Below are positions 1 through 8,358 of a stretch of DNA of 64,000 nucleotides, piece by piece; the stretch's first letter is position 1; each line of letters begins with the position of its first letter. The DNA comes from Ostreiculturibacter nitratireducens (GTDB lineage Bacteria > Pseudomonadota > Alphaproteobacteria > Rhodobacterales > Rhodobacteraceae), in contig NZ_JAVQHL010000002.1 in assembly GCF_032670585.1 (NCBI RefSeq), forward strand, positions 806,001-870,000. The letters run 5' to 3'. The translations under genes were made by a program, and so were the position numbers. A model generated the notes under the pieces. It saw only the letters and a program-made list of their open reading frames with translations. It had not been told where the DNA came from and did not search any database.

Positions 1-315
1 TTCCGGGGCGAGGCCATGGTCGGCAGAAAGGTCGAATGGCCAAGCTGGAAGCCGACACCCGCGATGATCGAACGCAACCCGGCGGCATATGCCAGATATG
101 CCGAAGGCATGCCCGGCGGGCCGAACAATCCTCTGGGCGCCCGGGCACTCTACCTGTTCCAGAACGGCCACGACACCGCCGTCCGCATCCACGGCACGAT
201 CGAGCCGCAATCCATCGGGCAGTCCGTCTCGAACGGCTGCATCCGCATGGTCAACGAACATGTGATCGACCTCTACAACCGCGTCGCGCTCGGGGCACCG
301 GTTTCGGTATACTGA
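1..315 (+). CDS. L,D-transpeptidase (YkuD domain), 3' end only
   Basis: This is the C-terminal part of an L,D-transpeptidase, which makes 3-3 peptidoglycan cross-links or anchors proteins to the wall in the periplasm. The frame is open from base 1, so the gene begins before the window; the internal ATG at 16 is not the likely start. The fragment shows the family signature: an HGT motif (the IHGTIEP stretch) followed by SNGCIRM, which holds the catalytic Cys of the SxGCxR motif. The protein ends about 25 residues after this motif, as is usual. About 130 bp without a recognisable gene separate it from mnmH. The family is clear; which paralogue it is cannot be told. Confidence 0.88.
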   Translation, partial: FRGEAMVGRKVEWPSWKPTPAMIERNPAAYARYAEGMPGGPNNPLGARALYLFQNGHDTAVRIHGTIEPQSIGQSVSNGCIRMVNEHVIDLYNRVALGAPVSVY

Positions 316-442
316 CTTGACGACGAAGCCTGTCCGGCACGTCCTGGCCTTTCCGCGCCGGGCCTGAAGCGCCCGGGCGGCGATCGCGCCCGTGTGACGC
401 CGCGCCCCTTCCGGTGCCCGACAGCGCGCTGTAAGAGGGGGC

Positions 443-1498
443 ATGGCGATCACGCTTTCCTCCCTCGCAGACCTTGCCGCACTGGGCTTCGACACGATCA
501 TCGATGCCCGGGCGCCCTCGGAATATGCCGAAGACCACCTGCCCGGGGCGATAAACCTTCCCGTCCTCGATGACGCGGAGCGTGCGCGGGTCGGAACCGT
601 CTACAAGCAGGAATCTCCCTTCCTCGCGCGCAAGATCGGCGCGGCGCTGGTGGCGAAAAACGTGGCGGCGCATCTCGAAGGGCCGTTGGCGGACAAGCCC
701 GGCGGCTGGCGTCCGCTGGTCTATTGCTGGCGCGGCGGGCAGCGGTCCGGATCCTTCGCGACGATCCTCGCGCAGGTCGGCTGGCGGGTGGAGACGGTCC
801 AGGGCGGCTACAAGGCCTGGCGGCAGCTGGTGGTGGACCACGTGCAGAACCGGCCGGTCGCCGCGCCGGTCGTGGTGCTGGACGGCAATACCGGGACCGC
901 GAAGACCGACATCCTTACGCTCCTGGCGGCGCGTGGCCACCAGGTGATCGACCTTGAGGGACTGGCGAACCATCGCGGCTCGCTCTTCGGCGGGCGGCCA
1001 GGCGGGCAGCCTTCGCAAAAGGCATTCGAGGGGCGGCTGGCGATCAAACTTGCCTCGCTCGACCCGACGCGCCCCCTGATCGTCGAGGCGGAATCGAGCA
1101 AGATCGGTTCGGTCGTCGTGCCGAAACAGCTTTGGGCGGCGATGTGCGCGGCGCCGAGGGTCCGCGTTTCGGCACCACTCGATGCGCGGGCCGACTACCT
1201 CGCACGGGCCTACGGCGACCTCTGCGAGGACCGCCAAAGGCTGGCCGAGGTGATCGGGCGCCTGCGCCCTCTTCACGCCGCCGAGGTGATCGAGGAATGG
1301 CTCGGCCTTGCCGAAGCCAATCAGTTCAGGACGCTGGCCCGCGACCTGATGCTGCGCCACTACGACCCGCGCTACTCGCGCCACCGCGCGCGCTTCGAGC
1401 CGGATCGGGAGGTGGAGGTGGCCGTGGACAGTCTCGCGCCCGAAGCGCTCGCAGACGCGGCCGACCGTGTGGTCGAGGCCGTGGCGCGGCTCGCGTGA
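443..1498 (+). CDS. mnmH: tRNA 2-selenouridine synthase
   Basis: The enzyme replaces sulfur with selenium in the wobble 2-thiouridine of some tRNAs, using selenophosphate. At 351 residues it has the family's usual length. An N-terminal rhodanese domain carries the active-site loop CWRGGQRSG, with Cys at about residue 95. A second domain has a P-loop-like GNTGTAKT at about 148-155. The selenophosphate synthetase gene lies tail-to-tail 19 bp away on the other strand, so the two functional partners are neighbours but not one operon. The start is the ATG preceded by AGAGGGGGC. Confidence 0.93.
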   Translation: MAITLSSLADLAALGFDTIIDARAPSEYAEDHLPGAINLPVLDDAERARVGTVYKQESPFLARKIGAALVAKNVAAHLEGPLADKPGGWRPLVYCWRGGQRSGSFATILAQVGWRVETVQGGYKAWRQLVVDHVQNRPVAAPVVVLDGNTGTAKTDILTLLAARGHQVIDLEGLANHRGSLFGGRPGGQPSQKAFEGRLAIKLASLDPTRPLIVEAESSKIGSVVVPKQLWAAMCAAPRVRVSAPLDARADYLARAYGDLCEDRQRLAEVIGRLRPLHAAEVIEEWLGLAEANQFRTLARDLMLRHYDPRYSRHRARFEPDREVEVAVDSLAPEALADAADRVVEAVARLA

Positions 1499-1517
1499 CG
1501 GCGCGCTTCGAAGCGGT

Positions 1518-3698
1518 CTAGCCCTCAATCGTCAGAAACGGCGCGCCTTCGGCGACATGACCGATGATGGCGGCCTGTTCCCCCGCTTCGAGGAGTTCGG
1601 CGAGAAGGGCATCGGCGACTTCCCCCGGCACCGCGGCCAGAAGCCCCCCCGCCGTCTGCGGGTCGAACAGCAGGTCCGCGCGCGGGCTTTCCGTGTAGAA
1701 CATCCGCGCGCTCGCCGCGCGGTTCGCGGGTAACAGCGTCGAGCCGTGGCCGGCGGCGGAGAGCGCCTCCGCGCCGTCGAGGACGGGCAGGGCGCAGAGG
1801 TCGAGCGTGGCGGCGACGCCTGAGGCGTCGAGAAGTCCCAGCAGGTGTCCGGCGAGTCCAAAACCCGTCAGGTCGGTCATGGCGCGTGCGTGGGGGGAGA
1901 GGATCGCCGAGGCGCGGTCCTGAGGACGCGCCATCGAAGCGAGCGCGCGGGCCACGACGCGGCCCGACGCTGCGCGCGCCATTTCCGCGGCGAGGATCAC
2001 GCCCGTGCCAACGGGTTTCGTCAGGATCAGCGCGTCCCCCGGCCGTGCGCCGGACTGACCTATGGCTGCCTTCCCGCTCAGGCCCGTCACGGTGAAGCCA
2101 ACGGTAAGCTCCGCCCCGAGGCTCGTGTGGCCGCCGACGATATCCGCCCCGGCCCCGGCGAAGGTCCGTTGCGCGGCATCCATGATCTCGGCCAGGGTCC
2201 GCGCCTGAAGCGCGGGCGACATCCGCGGAAGGATCACCTGCGCAAGCGCCGCCTGCGGCCGCGCGCCCATCGCCCAGACGTCGCCCATCGCATGAACGGC
2301 GGTGATGCGGGCGAGAAGCCAGGGATCCTCGGTGAAGGCACGCACATGGTCCGTCGTCATCACCTGTTGCCCGGTGCCGTGCGCCAGGACCGCTGCGTCA
2401 TCGCCCGCGCCGGTCAGGACGTCGGGACGTGAGGGCGCCGGGAGCTCCGTGAGTGCCGCCTTCAGATCCGCCTGTCCGACCTTCGCGCCGCAGCCCCCGC
2501 AGAGCGGCTTTCCCTTGCCGAGTTCCTCGGCCACGCCATCGGCGACGCGCGAGGGCAGGGGTGTGGGCTTCATCTCGGGCAGCGACTGGAACATGCGCAT
2601 GAAGCGGCGGTCGATCCGGTCCTTCCAGCGCCAGGCCCAGGCGCCATGCAGCGTCAGGCCGAGGCGGTCGGCGACCGCGCCCTTGCCGCCGGTCGAGATC
2701 AGCTTGAGGTAGTCGCGTTGGGGGCTGTAGCCGCGCATCCGGCCCTTCCCGGTCAGCGCGACGGTCAGGTTCCGAAGAAGGAACGGCGCCTCGCGAACGG
2801 CGTAGACGCCGGCCTTGGGGCGCGGCGCATGGGACAGATGCGCGATGTCTCCCGCCGCGAAGATCGCCGGATCGGTGAGAGAGCGGAGCGTCTTGTCCAC
2901 GGTGACGAAGCCTTGGGTGAGATCGAGGCCGGTGTCGCGCAGCCAGTCCTGAGGGCGCGTTCCGGCCGCGCCGAGCGTGAAGTCGGATGCGATGTGCGTG
3001 CCATCAGCCAGTTCCACCGAATCCGCGTGAATGCGCGCGGCGGGCGCGTTGGTCAGAAGCGTCACGCCCGCCTTGTCGAGATGCTCGATCAGGCGTCTGC
3101 GCGAGCCCTGGGCGATGAGCATCAGCGCCTCGGCCTCGGCCTCGATCACGGTGACCTCGGACGACGGTCCGAGCCGGTGCCTGGCGGCAAGCGCAAGCTC
3201 CACCCCCGCGACGCCGCCACCGATCACCGCGACGCGCTTGGTGCCTTCACGTGCCGCCTCGGCGAAAGATCCCCAGGCGTCGGCGAAGGCGTCGAGAGGT
3301 TTCGCGGGAACCGCATGCTCGGCGAAGCCCGGGATCTCCGGCATGTCGGAGCTGATCCCGATGTCGATGGAGAGGATGTCATAGGCAACCGGAGGCCGCT
3401 CGGGCACGGTAACCGTCCTCGCCGCGCGGTCGATTCCCTCCGCGCGGCCGAGGATCAGCCGCGCCCCGGCGAAACGCGCGAGCTGGACGAGGTCGATCTC
3501 CAGTTCCTCGCGCCGGTAATGCCCTGCGACGAGACCCGGCAGCATCCCCGAATAGGCCGCGGTCGGCCCGGGATTGATGAGCGTCAGCCGTACGCCGGGA
3601 ATGGGGTTCATCCCCCACATGCGCAGGACCAGCGCATGCGTGTGCCCGCCCCCGATCATCACGAGGTCACGCGTCAGGGGTATGTCGGGTCTCTGCAT
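1518..3698 (-). CDS. selD: Selenide, water dikinase fused to an N-terminal pyridine nucleotide-disulfide oxidoreductase domain
   Basis: SelD makes selenophosphate from selenide and ATP. This protein (726 residues) is a fusion. Residues 1 to about 380 are a flavoprotein of the NADH dehydrogenase/FAD-NAD-linked reductase type, with dinucleotide-binding motifs at about 15-20 (IGGGHTH) and 159-165 (IGGGVAG) and an AAGD motif near 281-284. The SelD domain begins near residue 395. GGCGAK supplies the catalytic Cys (about 403) and Lys (about 406), aligned with Cys17 and Lys20 of Escherichia coli SelD. The active site uses Cys, not selenocysteine. Such fusions are known in several bacteria; the flavin domain may supply reduced selenium, but that is inference. 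It converges with mnmH, consistent with selenium use for tRNA modification. Confidence 0.92.
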   Translation of the reverse strand: MQRPDIPLTRDLVMIGGGHTHALVLRMWGMNPIPGVRLTLINPGPTAAYSGMLPGLVAGHYRREELEIDLVQLARFAGARLILGRAEGIDRAARTVTVPERPPVAYDILSIDIGISSDMPEIPGFAEHAVPAKPLDAFADAWGSFAEAAREGTKRVAVIGGGVAGVELALAARHRLGPSSEVTVIEAEAEALMLIAQGSRRRLIEHLDKAGVTLLTNAPAARIHADSVELADGTHIASDFTLGAAGTRPQDWLRDTGLDLTQGFVTVDKTLRSLTDPAIFAAGDIAHLSHAPRPKAGVYAVREAPFLLRNLTVALTGKGRMRGYSPQRDYLKLISTGGKGAVADRLGLTLHGAWAWRWKDRIDRRFMRMFQSLPEMKPTPLPSRVADGVAEELGKGKPLCGGCGAKVGQADLKAALTELPAPSRPDVLTGAGDDAAVLAHGTGQQVMTTDHVRAFTEDPWLLARITAVHAMGDVWAMGARPQAALAQVILPRMSPALQARTLAEIMDAAQRTFAGAGADIVGGHTSLGAELTVGFTVTGLSGKAAIGQSGARPGDALILTKPVGTGVILAAEMARAASGRVVARALASMARPQDRASAILSPHARAMTDLTGFGLAGHLLGLLDASGVAATLDLCALPVLDGAEALSAAGHGSTLLPANRAASARMFYTESPRADLLFDPQTAGGLLAAVPGEVADALLAELLEAGEQAAIIGHVAEGAPFLTIEG

Positions 3699-3826
3699 CG
3701 GGCTCTCCGCGGATCGGCCCTTCCTAGCGCGGCCGAACGGAATTGGCGACGGGTCAACCCGCCGCGCCGGGGTGGACAGTGACGCGCCGCGCGGTAAACA
3801 TCCGCGCGATTTCAGCGGAGGGCAGG

Positions 3827-4840
3827 ATGCGGCGGGCTTACATCACCGGAACGGCGGGGTTCATCGGCTTCCACCTCGCGCGGTTGCTGCTGGACCAGGG
3901 CTGGCGGGTCCACGGCTTCGACGGGATGACGGACTACTACGACATCACGCTGAAGCGCCGTCGCCACGCGATCCTGATGCAGTCGCCGGGCTTTTCGGCC
4001 ACGGAGGCGCGGCTGGAGGAGGCGGAAACGCTTCTGGCCGACGTCGCGGGGTTCCGCCCGGACGTCATCATCCACCTCGCCGCGCAGGCAGGCGTGCGCT
4101 ACAGCCTCGAAGCGCCGCGCAGCTATATCTCCGCCAACGTCGAAGGAACCTTCAACGTGCTTGAGGCCGCGCGGGAGGCGGCCGTGCAGCACCTTCTCGT
4201 CGCTTCGACATCCTCGGTCTACGGGGCGAACGAATCGATGCCGTTCCGGGAGACCGACAAGGCCGATACGCAGGTTTCGCTCTACGCCGCGACCAAGAAG
4301 GCAGGGGAGGCGCTGAGCCACAGCTATGCGCATCTCCACGGCATACCGACGACGGCCTTCCGATTCTTCACCGTCTACGGGCCGTGGGGGCGCCCCGACA
4401 TGGCGCTCTTCAAGTTCACCCGCGCGATTCTCGCCGGGAAACCGATCGACGTCTACGGACACGGCAAGATGTTCCGTGACTTCACCTACGTGACGGACCT
4501 CGTCCGCGCGATCGCCCTCCTGATCGACGCGGTGCCGGAACGGCCCGCGACACCGGGTGACATCGCCGAGGGCGACAGCCTGTCGCCCGCCGCCCCGTGG
4601 CGTGTCGTCAACATCGGCAATGGTGAGAAGGTGGCGCTGGGCGACTTCATCGAGGCGGTCGAGGCCGCGACGGGCCGCAAGGCCCAGCGGAACCTGATGG
4701 AGATGCAGAAAGGCGACGTGGAGGCGACCTGGGCGGACAACGCGCTTCTCCAGCGCCTGACCGGCTACCGCCCGGAGACGCGTCTTCCGGAAGGTGTCCG
4801 GGCATTCGTCGAGTGGTATCGCGACTACTATCAGATTTGA
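3827..4840 (+). CDS. NAD-dependent epimerase/dehydratase, UDP-glucuronate 4-epimerase-like
   Basis: Extended short-chain dehydrogenase (337 residues) acting on a nucleotide sugar, probably for surface polysaccharide. The N-terminus has the NAD-binding GTAGFIG motif, then the conserved TDYYD stretch found in UDP-glucuronate 4-epimerases and relatives, a TSSVYG motif and the catalytic YxxxK (YAATKK). The start chosen is the ATG at 3827, directly behind GGAGGGCAGG and at the normal distance to the glycine motif. A longer reading from 3743 adds 28 residues that do not fit the family. No other polysaccharide genes are nearby, so the exact substrate is uncertain. Confidence 0.85.
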   Translation: MRRAYITGTAGFIGFHLARLLLDQGWRVHGFDGMTDYYDITLKRRRHAILMQSPGFSATEARLEEAETLLADVAGFRPDVIIHLAAQAGVRYSLEAPRSYISANVEGTFNVLEAAREAAVQHLLVASTSSVYGANESMPFRETDKADTQVSLYAATKKAGEALSHSYAHLHGIPTTAFRFFTVYGPWGRPDMALFKFTRAILAGKPIDVYGHGKMFRDFTYVTDLVRAIALLIDAVPERPATPGDIAEGDSLSPAAPWRVVNIGNGEKVALGDFIEAVEAATGRKAQRNLMEMQKGDVEATWADNALLQRLTGYRPETRLPEGVRAFVEWYRDYYQI

Positions 4841-4852
4841 CGCTAAAAGCAC

Positions 4853-4881
4853 TTGACGCCTCTCACCCCGTCGCATACCTA
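4853..4881 (+). promoter_or_regulatory. Candidate sigma70-type promoter for tRNA-Met
   Basis: TTGACG (4853-4858) is followed after exactly 17 bases by TACCTA (4876-4881). Transcription would start about 5 bases before the tRNA. The hexamers and spacing are close to the housekeeping consensus, and the position directly before a stable-RNA gene supports the call. Not tested. Confidence 0.6.
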
Positions 4882-4892
4882 CGCGACGCTCT

Positions 4893-4969
4893 GGCGGAGT
4901 AGCTCAGCTGGTTAGAGCAGAGGAATCATAATCCTTGTGTCGGGGGTTCAAATCCCTCCTCCGCTACCA
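4893..4969 (+). tRNA. tRNA-Met (anticodon CAT), elongator
   Basis: A full cloverleaf can be folded. The acceptor stem GGCGGAG pairs with CTCCGCT (first pair G-U), the D-stem is GCTC/GAGC, the anticodon stem GAGGA/TCCTT has a 7-base loop with CAT at positions 34-36, and the T-arm is GGGGG-TTCAAAT-CCCTC. The encoded 3' end is ACCA. CAT could mean Met, initiator Met or lysidine-modified Ile. The first pair is not the unpaired C-A of an initiator and the body resembles alphaproteobacterial elongator tRNA-Met, so that is the call. Confidence 0.93.
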
Positions 4970-4990
4970 TCCCACCCCTTGATTACCGTA

Positions 4991-5043
4991 AGCCGCGATG
5001 CGGCTGGCCGTGAGAAACGGCCGGCAGGGGCGGTCCCTGCCGG
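4991..5043. repeat. Three back-to-back stem-loops between tRNA-Met and a convergent gene
   Basis: Three perfect inverted repeats follow one another: AGCCGC-GAT-GCGGCT (4991-5005), GGCCGT-GAGAA-ACGGCC (5006-5022) and CCGGCAGGG-GCGGT-CCCTGCCGG (5021-5043). The second and third share two bases and are mutually exclusive at that point. No T-run follows on either strand. They lie between the tRNA and the stop of the convergent VOC gene, so they could help end or stabilise transcripts from both sides. Confidence 0.5.
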
Positions 5044-5051
5044 GCCGGATG

Positions 5052-5864
5052 TCAGGCGGCCTTCTTCGTCAGCGTGACCGACGTGCCCCAAGGGTCGCTG
5101 ATCGAGCCATCGCCGACACGGGTCAGGATCCGGGCATGTTCCGCCGCGTCCGCCAGAAGCTCGAGATCGGAGAGCCCCGTCGAGGGGTAGTTGCGCGGGC
5201 CTGCGCCCCGGCTGTTCCAGATATTCGTGGCAAGGTGGTGGTGATAGCCGCCCGAGCCGTAGAACGCCGCGCCGGGATAGTGCGTCGTGACCGGAATGCC
5301 GAGCATCCCGGCATAGAACGATTCGGCTTCCGGAACAGAGCCTACCTGCAGATGCACATGGCCCACGACGGTTTCCTCCGGCGCGCCCGCCCAGGGCGCT
5401 TCGGCATCCGCCGCCAACGCTTTCAGGTCGAGCGGTTCGGTCGCCATGTGGAGCTTTCCGTCAGGGCCGGTCCAGCCTTCGCGCGGACGATCGGCATAGA
5501 CCTCGATCCCGTTCCCTTCCGGATCAGCGAGGTAGATCGCCTCGCTGACGATGTGGTCCGACGCGCCCTGGATCGGCGCGCGCTTTTCCGCGGCGTGAAG
5601 GATCCACGCGCCGAGGTCCGCTCGGCCGGGCAGGAGGAAGGCGGTGTGGAAGAGTCCCGCCTCGCGCGGCGAACGCGCCCGCGCGGCGGGATCGGAGCGC
5701 AGCTCCAGGAGCACGCGCCCGCCCGCGCCGAGCGTCCGGGTCTCGCCGTCCCCGGAGATCGTGGCCAGGCCGAGGACCGTTTCATAGAACTGCGACACTT
5801 TCGCGATGTCGTTCACCGTCAGGGCGACGCGACCGATCTCGATGGGGGCGGAACTGGTGTGCAT
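5052..5864 (-). CDS. Two-domain VOC (glyoxalase/extradiol dioxygenase fold) protein, CatE-like
   Basis: A 270-residue protein with two vicinal-oxygen-chelate modules. The first (from about residue 8, IGRVALTVNDIAKVSQFYE) and the second (from about 165, VGHVHLQVGSVPEAESFYA) each begin with the typical beta strand and a metal-ligand position. Proteins of this layout are annotated as catechol-2,3-dioxygenase-like or glyoxalase. The true substrate is unknown. The start at 5864 follows AAGGGAAAA on the minus strand; the open frame continues upstream but looks non-coding. It lies 32 bp behind the DoxX gene, probably in one transcript, with a LysR regulator further upstream on the same strand. LysR, DoxX and VOC genes often travel together. 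Confidence 0.82.
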   Translation of the reverse strand: MHTSSAPIEIGRVALTVNDIAKVSQFYETVLGLATISGDGETRTLGAGGRVLLELRSDPAARARSPREAGLFHTAFLLPGRADLGAWILHAAEKRAPIQGASDHIVSEAIYLADPEGNGIEVYADRPREGWTGPDGKLHMATEPLDLKALAADAEAPWAGAPEETVVGHVHLQVGSVPEAESFYAGMLGIPVTTHYPGAAFYGSGGYHHHLATNIWNSRGAGPRNYPSTGLSDLELLADAAEHARILTRVGDGSISDPWGTSVTLTKKAA

Positions 5865-5896
5865 GTCGGTTTTCCCTTGTGTGGGTGCGGTCCGCT

Positions 5897-6334
5897 TCAG
5901 CGGACCGACCCGTTGCGAAGTGCGAAGGCGCCGTCGCCGAGGAGCGACTGCACGACTAGGGCCACGGCCCAGAAGGCAGGATATTCCCACCCGCCGTTCG
6001 GGTTCGAGAAGAAGAACCCGGCCGAGCCGTGGCCGAAATACGCCGCCCCGATGAGCACCGGCACGAGAGCGAGTGAAACCCAACGCGTCTGGAAACCGGC
6101 GATCAGGGCGAGGCCGCCCAGCAGTTCGACCGCAATCGTAACATAGGCGAAGAGGGCTGGCAGGCCGATCGAGGCGAAATAGCCGGCCGTCCCGGACGGC
6201 GTGAAGACGGCGATCTTGAGCCAGGCATGGGCGATGAACAGGATGCCCATGCTGACACGGAGGATCAGCGCCGCGTATTGGACGTTGCTGGCCGGGGCGA
6301 GGCTACCGGCCGCGGCTTGGTCGTAGGTTGTCAT
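5897..6334 (-). CDS. DoxX family membrane protein
   Basis: A 145-residue inner-membrane protein with four predicted hydrophobic segments, starting at about residue 20 (the ALILRVSMGILFIAHA stretch) and ending near 135. This is the DoxX/SURF4-like architecture. The family has been linked to thiosulfate:quinone oxidoreductase subunits and to redox stress, but most members are uncharacterised. The start was placed at the ATG after GCAAAGGAAACGCAAG. It is followed by the VOC gene on the same strand and probably shares its transcript. Confidence 0.85.
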   Translation of the reverse strand: MTTYDQAAAGSLAPASNVQYAALILRVSMGILFIAHAWLKIAVFTPSGTAGYFASIGLPALFAYVTIAVELLGGLALIAGFQTRWVSLALVPVLIGAAYFGHGSAGFFFSNPNGGWEYPAFWAVALVVQSLLGDGAFALRNGSVR

Positions 6335-6462
6335 CTTGCGTTTCCTTTGCATGAAATGGGGCCGTTCCCGGCCGACGCGGACAACCTGCATCACAAGCGA
6401 AGGAATGATAATCCGGCCTCTTGGAAGGTAATTAAATCCAATTTGGAAGGAGTGCGCCCGGA

Positions 6463-7362
6463 TCACGCCCAGTTGCCGGAGTTCCGGAACCGTTCCGCGA
6501 GGAAGTCCACGAGCACGCGAACCTTTGCGGCAAGGTGCCTTCCGGGTGGGTAGAGTGCGTAGATGCCGTAGGGTTCGTCCCGGTATTCGCCGAGGAGGCA
6601 CCGGACGCGGCCCGCGCCGAGGCTCGGCGCGGCGACGAAATCCGGCACATGGGCGATCCCGAGCCCCGCTTCGGCCGCCCTCAGACACGCCTCGGCGTTG
6701 GAATAACGAAGGCGCCCAGTGACGGTGACGGAACGCGGCCCCTCCGGAAAGACGAACTTCCATTGTTCCGGCGTGCCGAAGTTGGTGTCGATGATGCAGT
6801 CGTGTTCCGCCAGATCCTCTGGTACGGACGGCGTGCCGCGCCAGGCGAGGTAGTCTTCGGAGGCGACGACGAGGATGCTGCTCGGGCAGAGCTTGCGGGC
6901 TATGAGGCTCGTGTCCGCAGGCCTTCCGACCCGGATCGCCGCGTCGAAACCCTCATCGACAAGGTTCGCCAACCGGTCGGAGAAGGAGACGTCCAGCGTG
7001 ATCTCGGGAAAGGACTGAGCGAAGTCGTTCAGCGCATCCGCCAGCTGCAGGATGCCGAACGTCAGGGGGGCGGTGAGGCGGACGCGACCGCGCGGCGTTC
7101 GCGAGGCGTCGCGGACGCTTTCGTCCAGCGCGTCGAATTCCTCAAGGATCGCGCGGACCTCGTTGAAATAGGCGCGGCCCACCTCCGTCGTCGCGACGGC
7201 GCGTGTGGTGCGGTTCAGTAGCCTGACGCCGAGTTCGGATTCGAGGCGGGACACCAGCTTGGAGGCTTGCCCGGAACTCGTTCCGAGCCGTTGGGCGGCG
7301 GCTGCGAAACTGCCGGTCTCCACGACCGCCACGAACATCCGGTCACAAGCGAGACGGTCCAT
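6463..7362 (-). CDS. LysR family transcriptional regulator
   Basis: A 299-residue DNA-binding regulator. The N-terminal winged helix-turn-helix (FVAVVETGSFAAAAQRLGTS, about residues 9-28) is followed by a LysR substrate domain. The start at 7362 is preceded by GGAAG at good spacing and gives the normal LysR beginning; an upstream TTG at 7386 is possible but less likely. Downstream on the same strand, 128 bp away, are the DoxX and VOC genes, its most likely targets. On the other side it diverges over about 250 bp from an SDR operon, so that operon is a second possible target. Confidence 0.9.
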   Translation of the reverse strand: MDRLACDRMFVAVVETGSFAAAAQRLGTSSGQASKLVSRLESELGVRLLNRTTRAVATTEVGRAYFNEVRAILEEFDALDESVRDASRTPRGRVRLTAPLTFGILQLADALNDFAQSFPEITLDVSFSDRLANLVDEGFDAAIRVGRPADTSLIARKLCPSSILVVASEDYLAWRGTPSVPEDLAEHDCIIDTNFGTPEQWKFVFPEGPRSVTVTGRLRYSNAEACLRAAEAGLGIAHVPDFVAAPSLGAGRVRCLLGEYRDEPYGIYALYPPGRHLAAKVRVLVDFLAERFRNSGNWA

Positions 7363-7611
7363 GCCAATACTTCCGTTTCCAGTCAAATATCAGCCCGCAG
7401 GGCTGCTTTGATGCTATTGGGGAAGCAATTCCACGGCAATCGGGCGGTGAGAAGATGGAAGACGCCGCTGGCAGGCCGGCAAGAACGCAACCTTGTTGAC
7501 ACGCAAAACGCCCGGTATCGAAAAGCAGTTCGACCGCAACCCGATGGAAACGGCCGCCATCAGGATATTTGCGGGATCTGGCCGCCGACGCTGCAAATGC
7601 TGGAGACCGGA

Positions 7612-8349
7612 ATGAGACGTCCTCTCGAAAACAGGATCGCAGTGGTCACCGGCGGCGCGCGAGGACTCGGCCGGGGTATCGCGCGAAGGCTGGCCGATGA
7701 CGGGGCGCGCGTGATCGTCTGGGATATCGCGCCGGCGGCCTTCGACCCCGTCACGGCCGGGTTCGACCCGCTCGCCATGATCCGCGTCGACGTCACCGAC
7801 GAAGCGGCCGTTGCCGCCGCCACCGAAGAGAGCCTGACCCACGGAGCGGTGTCCATCCTCGTCAACAACGCTGGCATGAACGGTCCGGTGAAGCAGGTGG
7901 CCGACTACGACTACGCGACATGGCGCAAGGTCATGGCGGTCAACCTCGACAGCGTCTTCCTCGTGTCACGGGCCTTCGTTCCCCGAATGGTGGCCGAGGG
8001 CCATGGCCGCATCGTCAACGTCGCCTCCATCGCGGGCAAGGAGGGGGTGCCCGGGATCGCGGCCTATGCCTCGGCCAAGGCGGGCGTGATCGGGTTCACC
8101 AAGTCGCTCGCGAGGGAACTGGTGACGACCGGGGTCACCGTGAACGCGGTTGCGCCTGTCATGGTGGAAACCGACCTCTTGAAGGAAATGACCCCGGAAC
8201 ACATAGCCGCCAGCAAGGCCAAGATCCCGATGCAGAGGTTCCTGACCATCGAGGAGCTCGCAGGCGTCGTCGCATTCGCCGCCGGCCCGGACTGCTCCTT
8301 CACCACGGGTTTCACTTTCGACGCCTCTGGCGGCCGTGCGACCTATTGA
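7612..8349 (+). CDS. SDR family NAD(P)-dependent oxidoreductase
   Basis: Classical short-chain dehydrogenase of 245 residues: GGARGLGRG cofactor motif near residue 14, NNAG near 88, catalytic Ser in NVASIAG and the YASAKAG triad motif. The C-terminus SGGRATY is usual for FabG-like enzymes. It is the first gene of a six-gene plus-strand run ending at 13470. The start at 7612 follows TGGAGACC at good spacing; an in-frame ATG at 7597 is an alternative. The substrate is unknown; context suggests an alcohol intermediate in betaine or amino-acid-derivative breakdown. Confidence 0.88.
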   Translation: MRRPLENRIAVVTGGARGLGRGIARRLADDGARVIVWDIAPAAFDPVTAGFDPLAMIRVDVTDEAAVAAATEESLTHGAVSILVNNAGMNGPVKQVADYDYATWRKVMAVNLDSVFLVSRAFVPRMVAEGHGRIVNVASIAGKEGVPGIAAYASAKAGVIGFTKSLARELVTTGVTVNAVAPVMVETDLLKEMTPEHIAASKAKIPMQRFLTIEELAGVVAFAAGPDCSFTTGFTFDASGGRATY

Positions 8350-8358
8350 GGCCGCCCA

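Noticed and set aside
251..1528. A 425-codon frame antisense to mnmH
   Set aside because: Shadow of a certain gene; arginine-rich composition and no recognisable motif.
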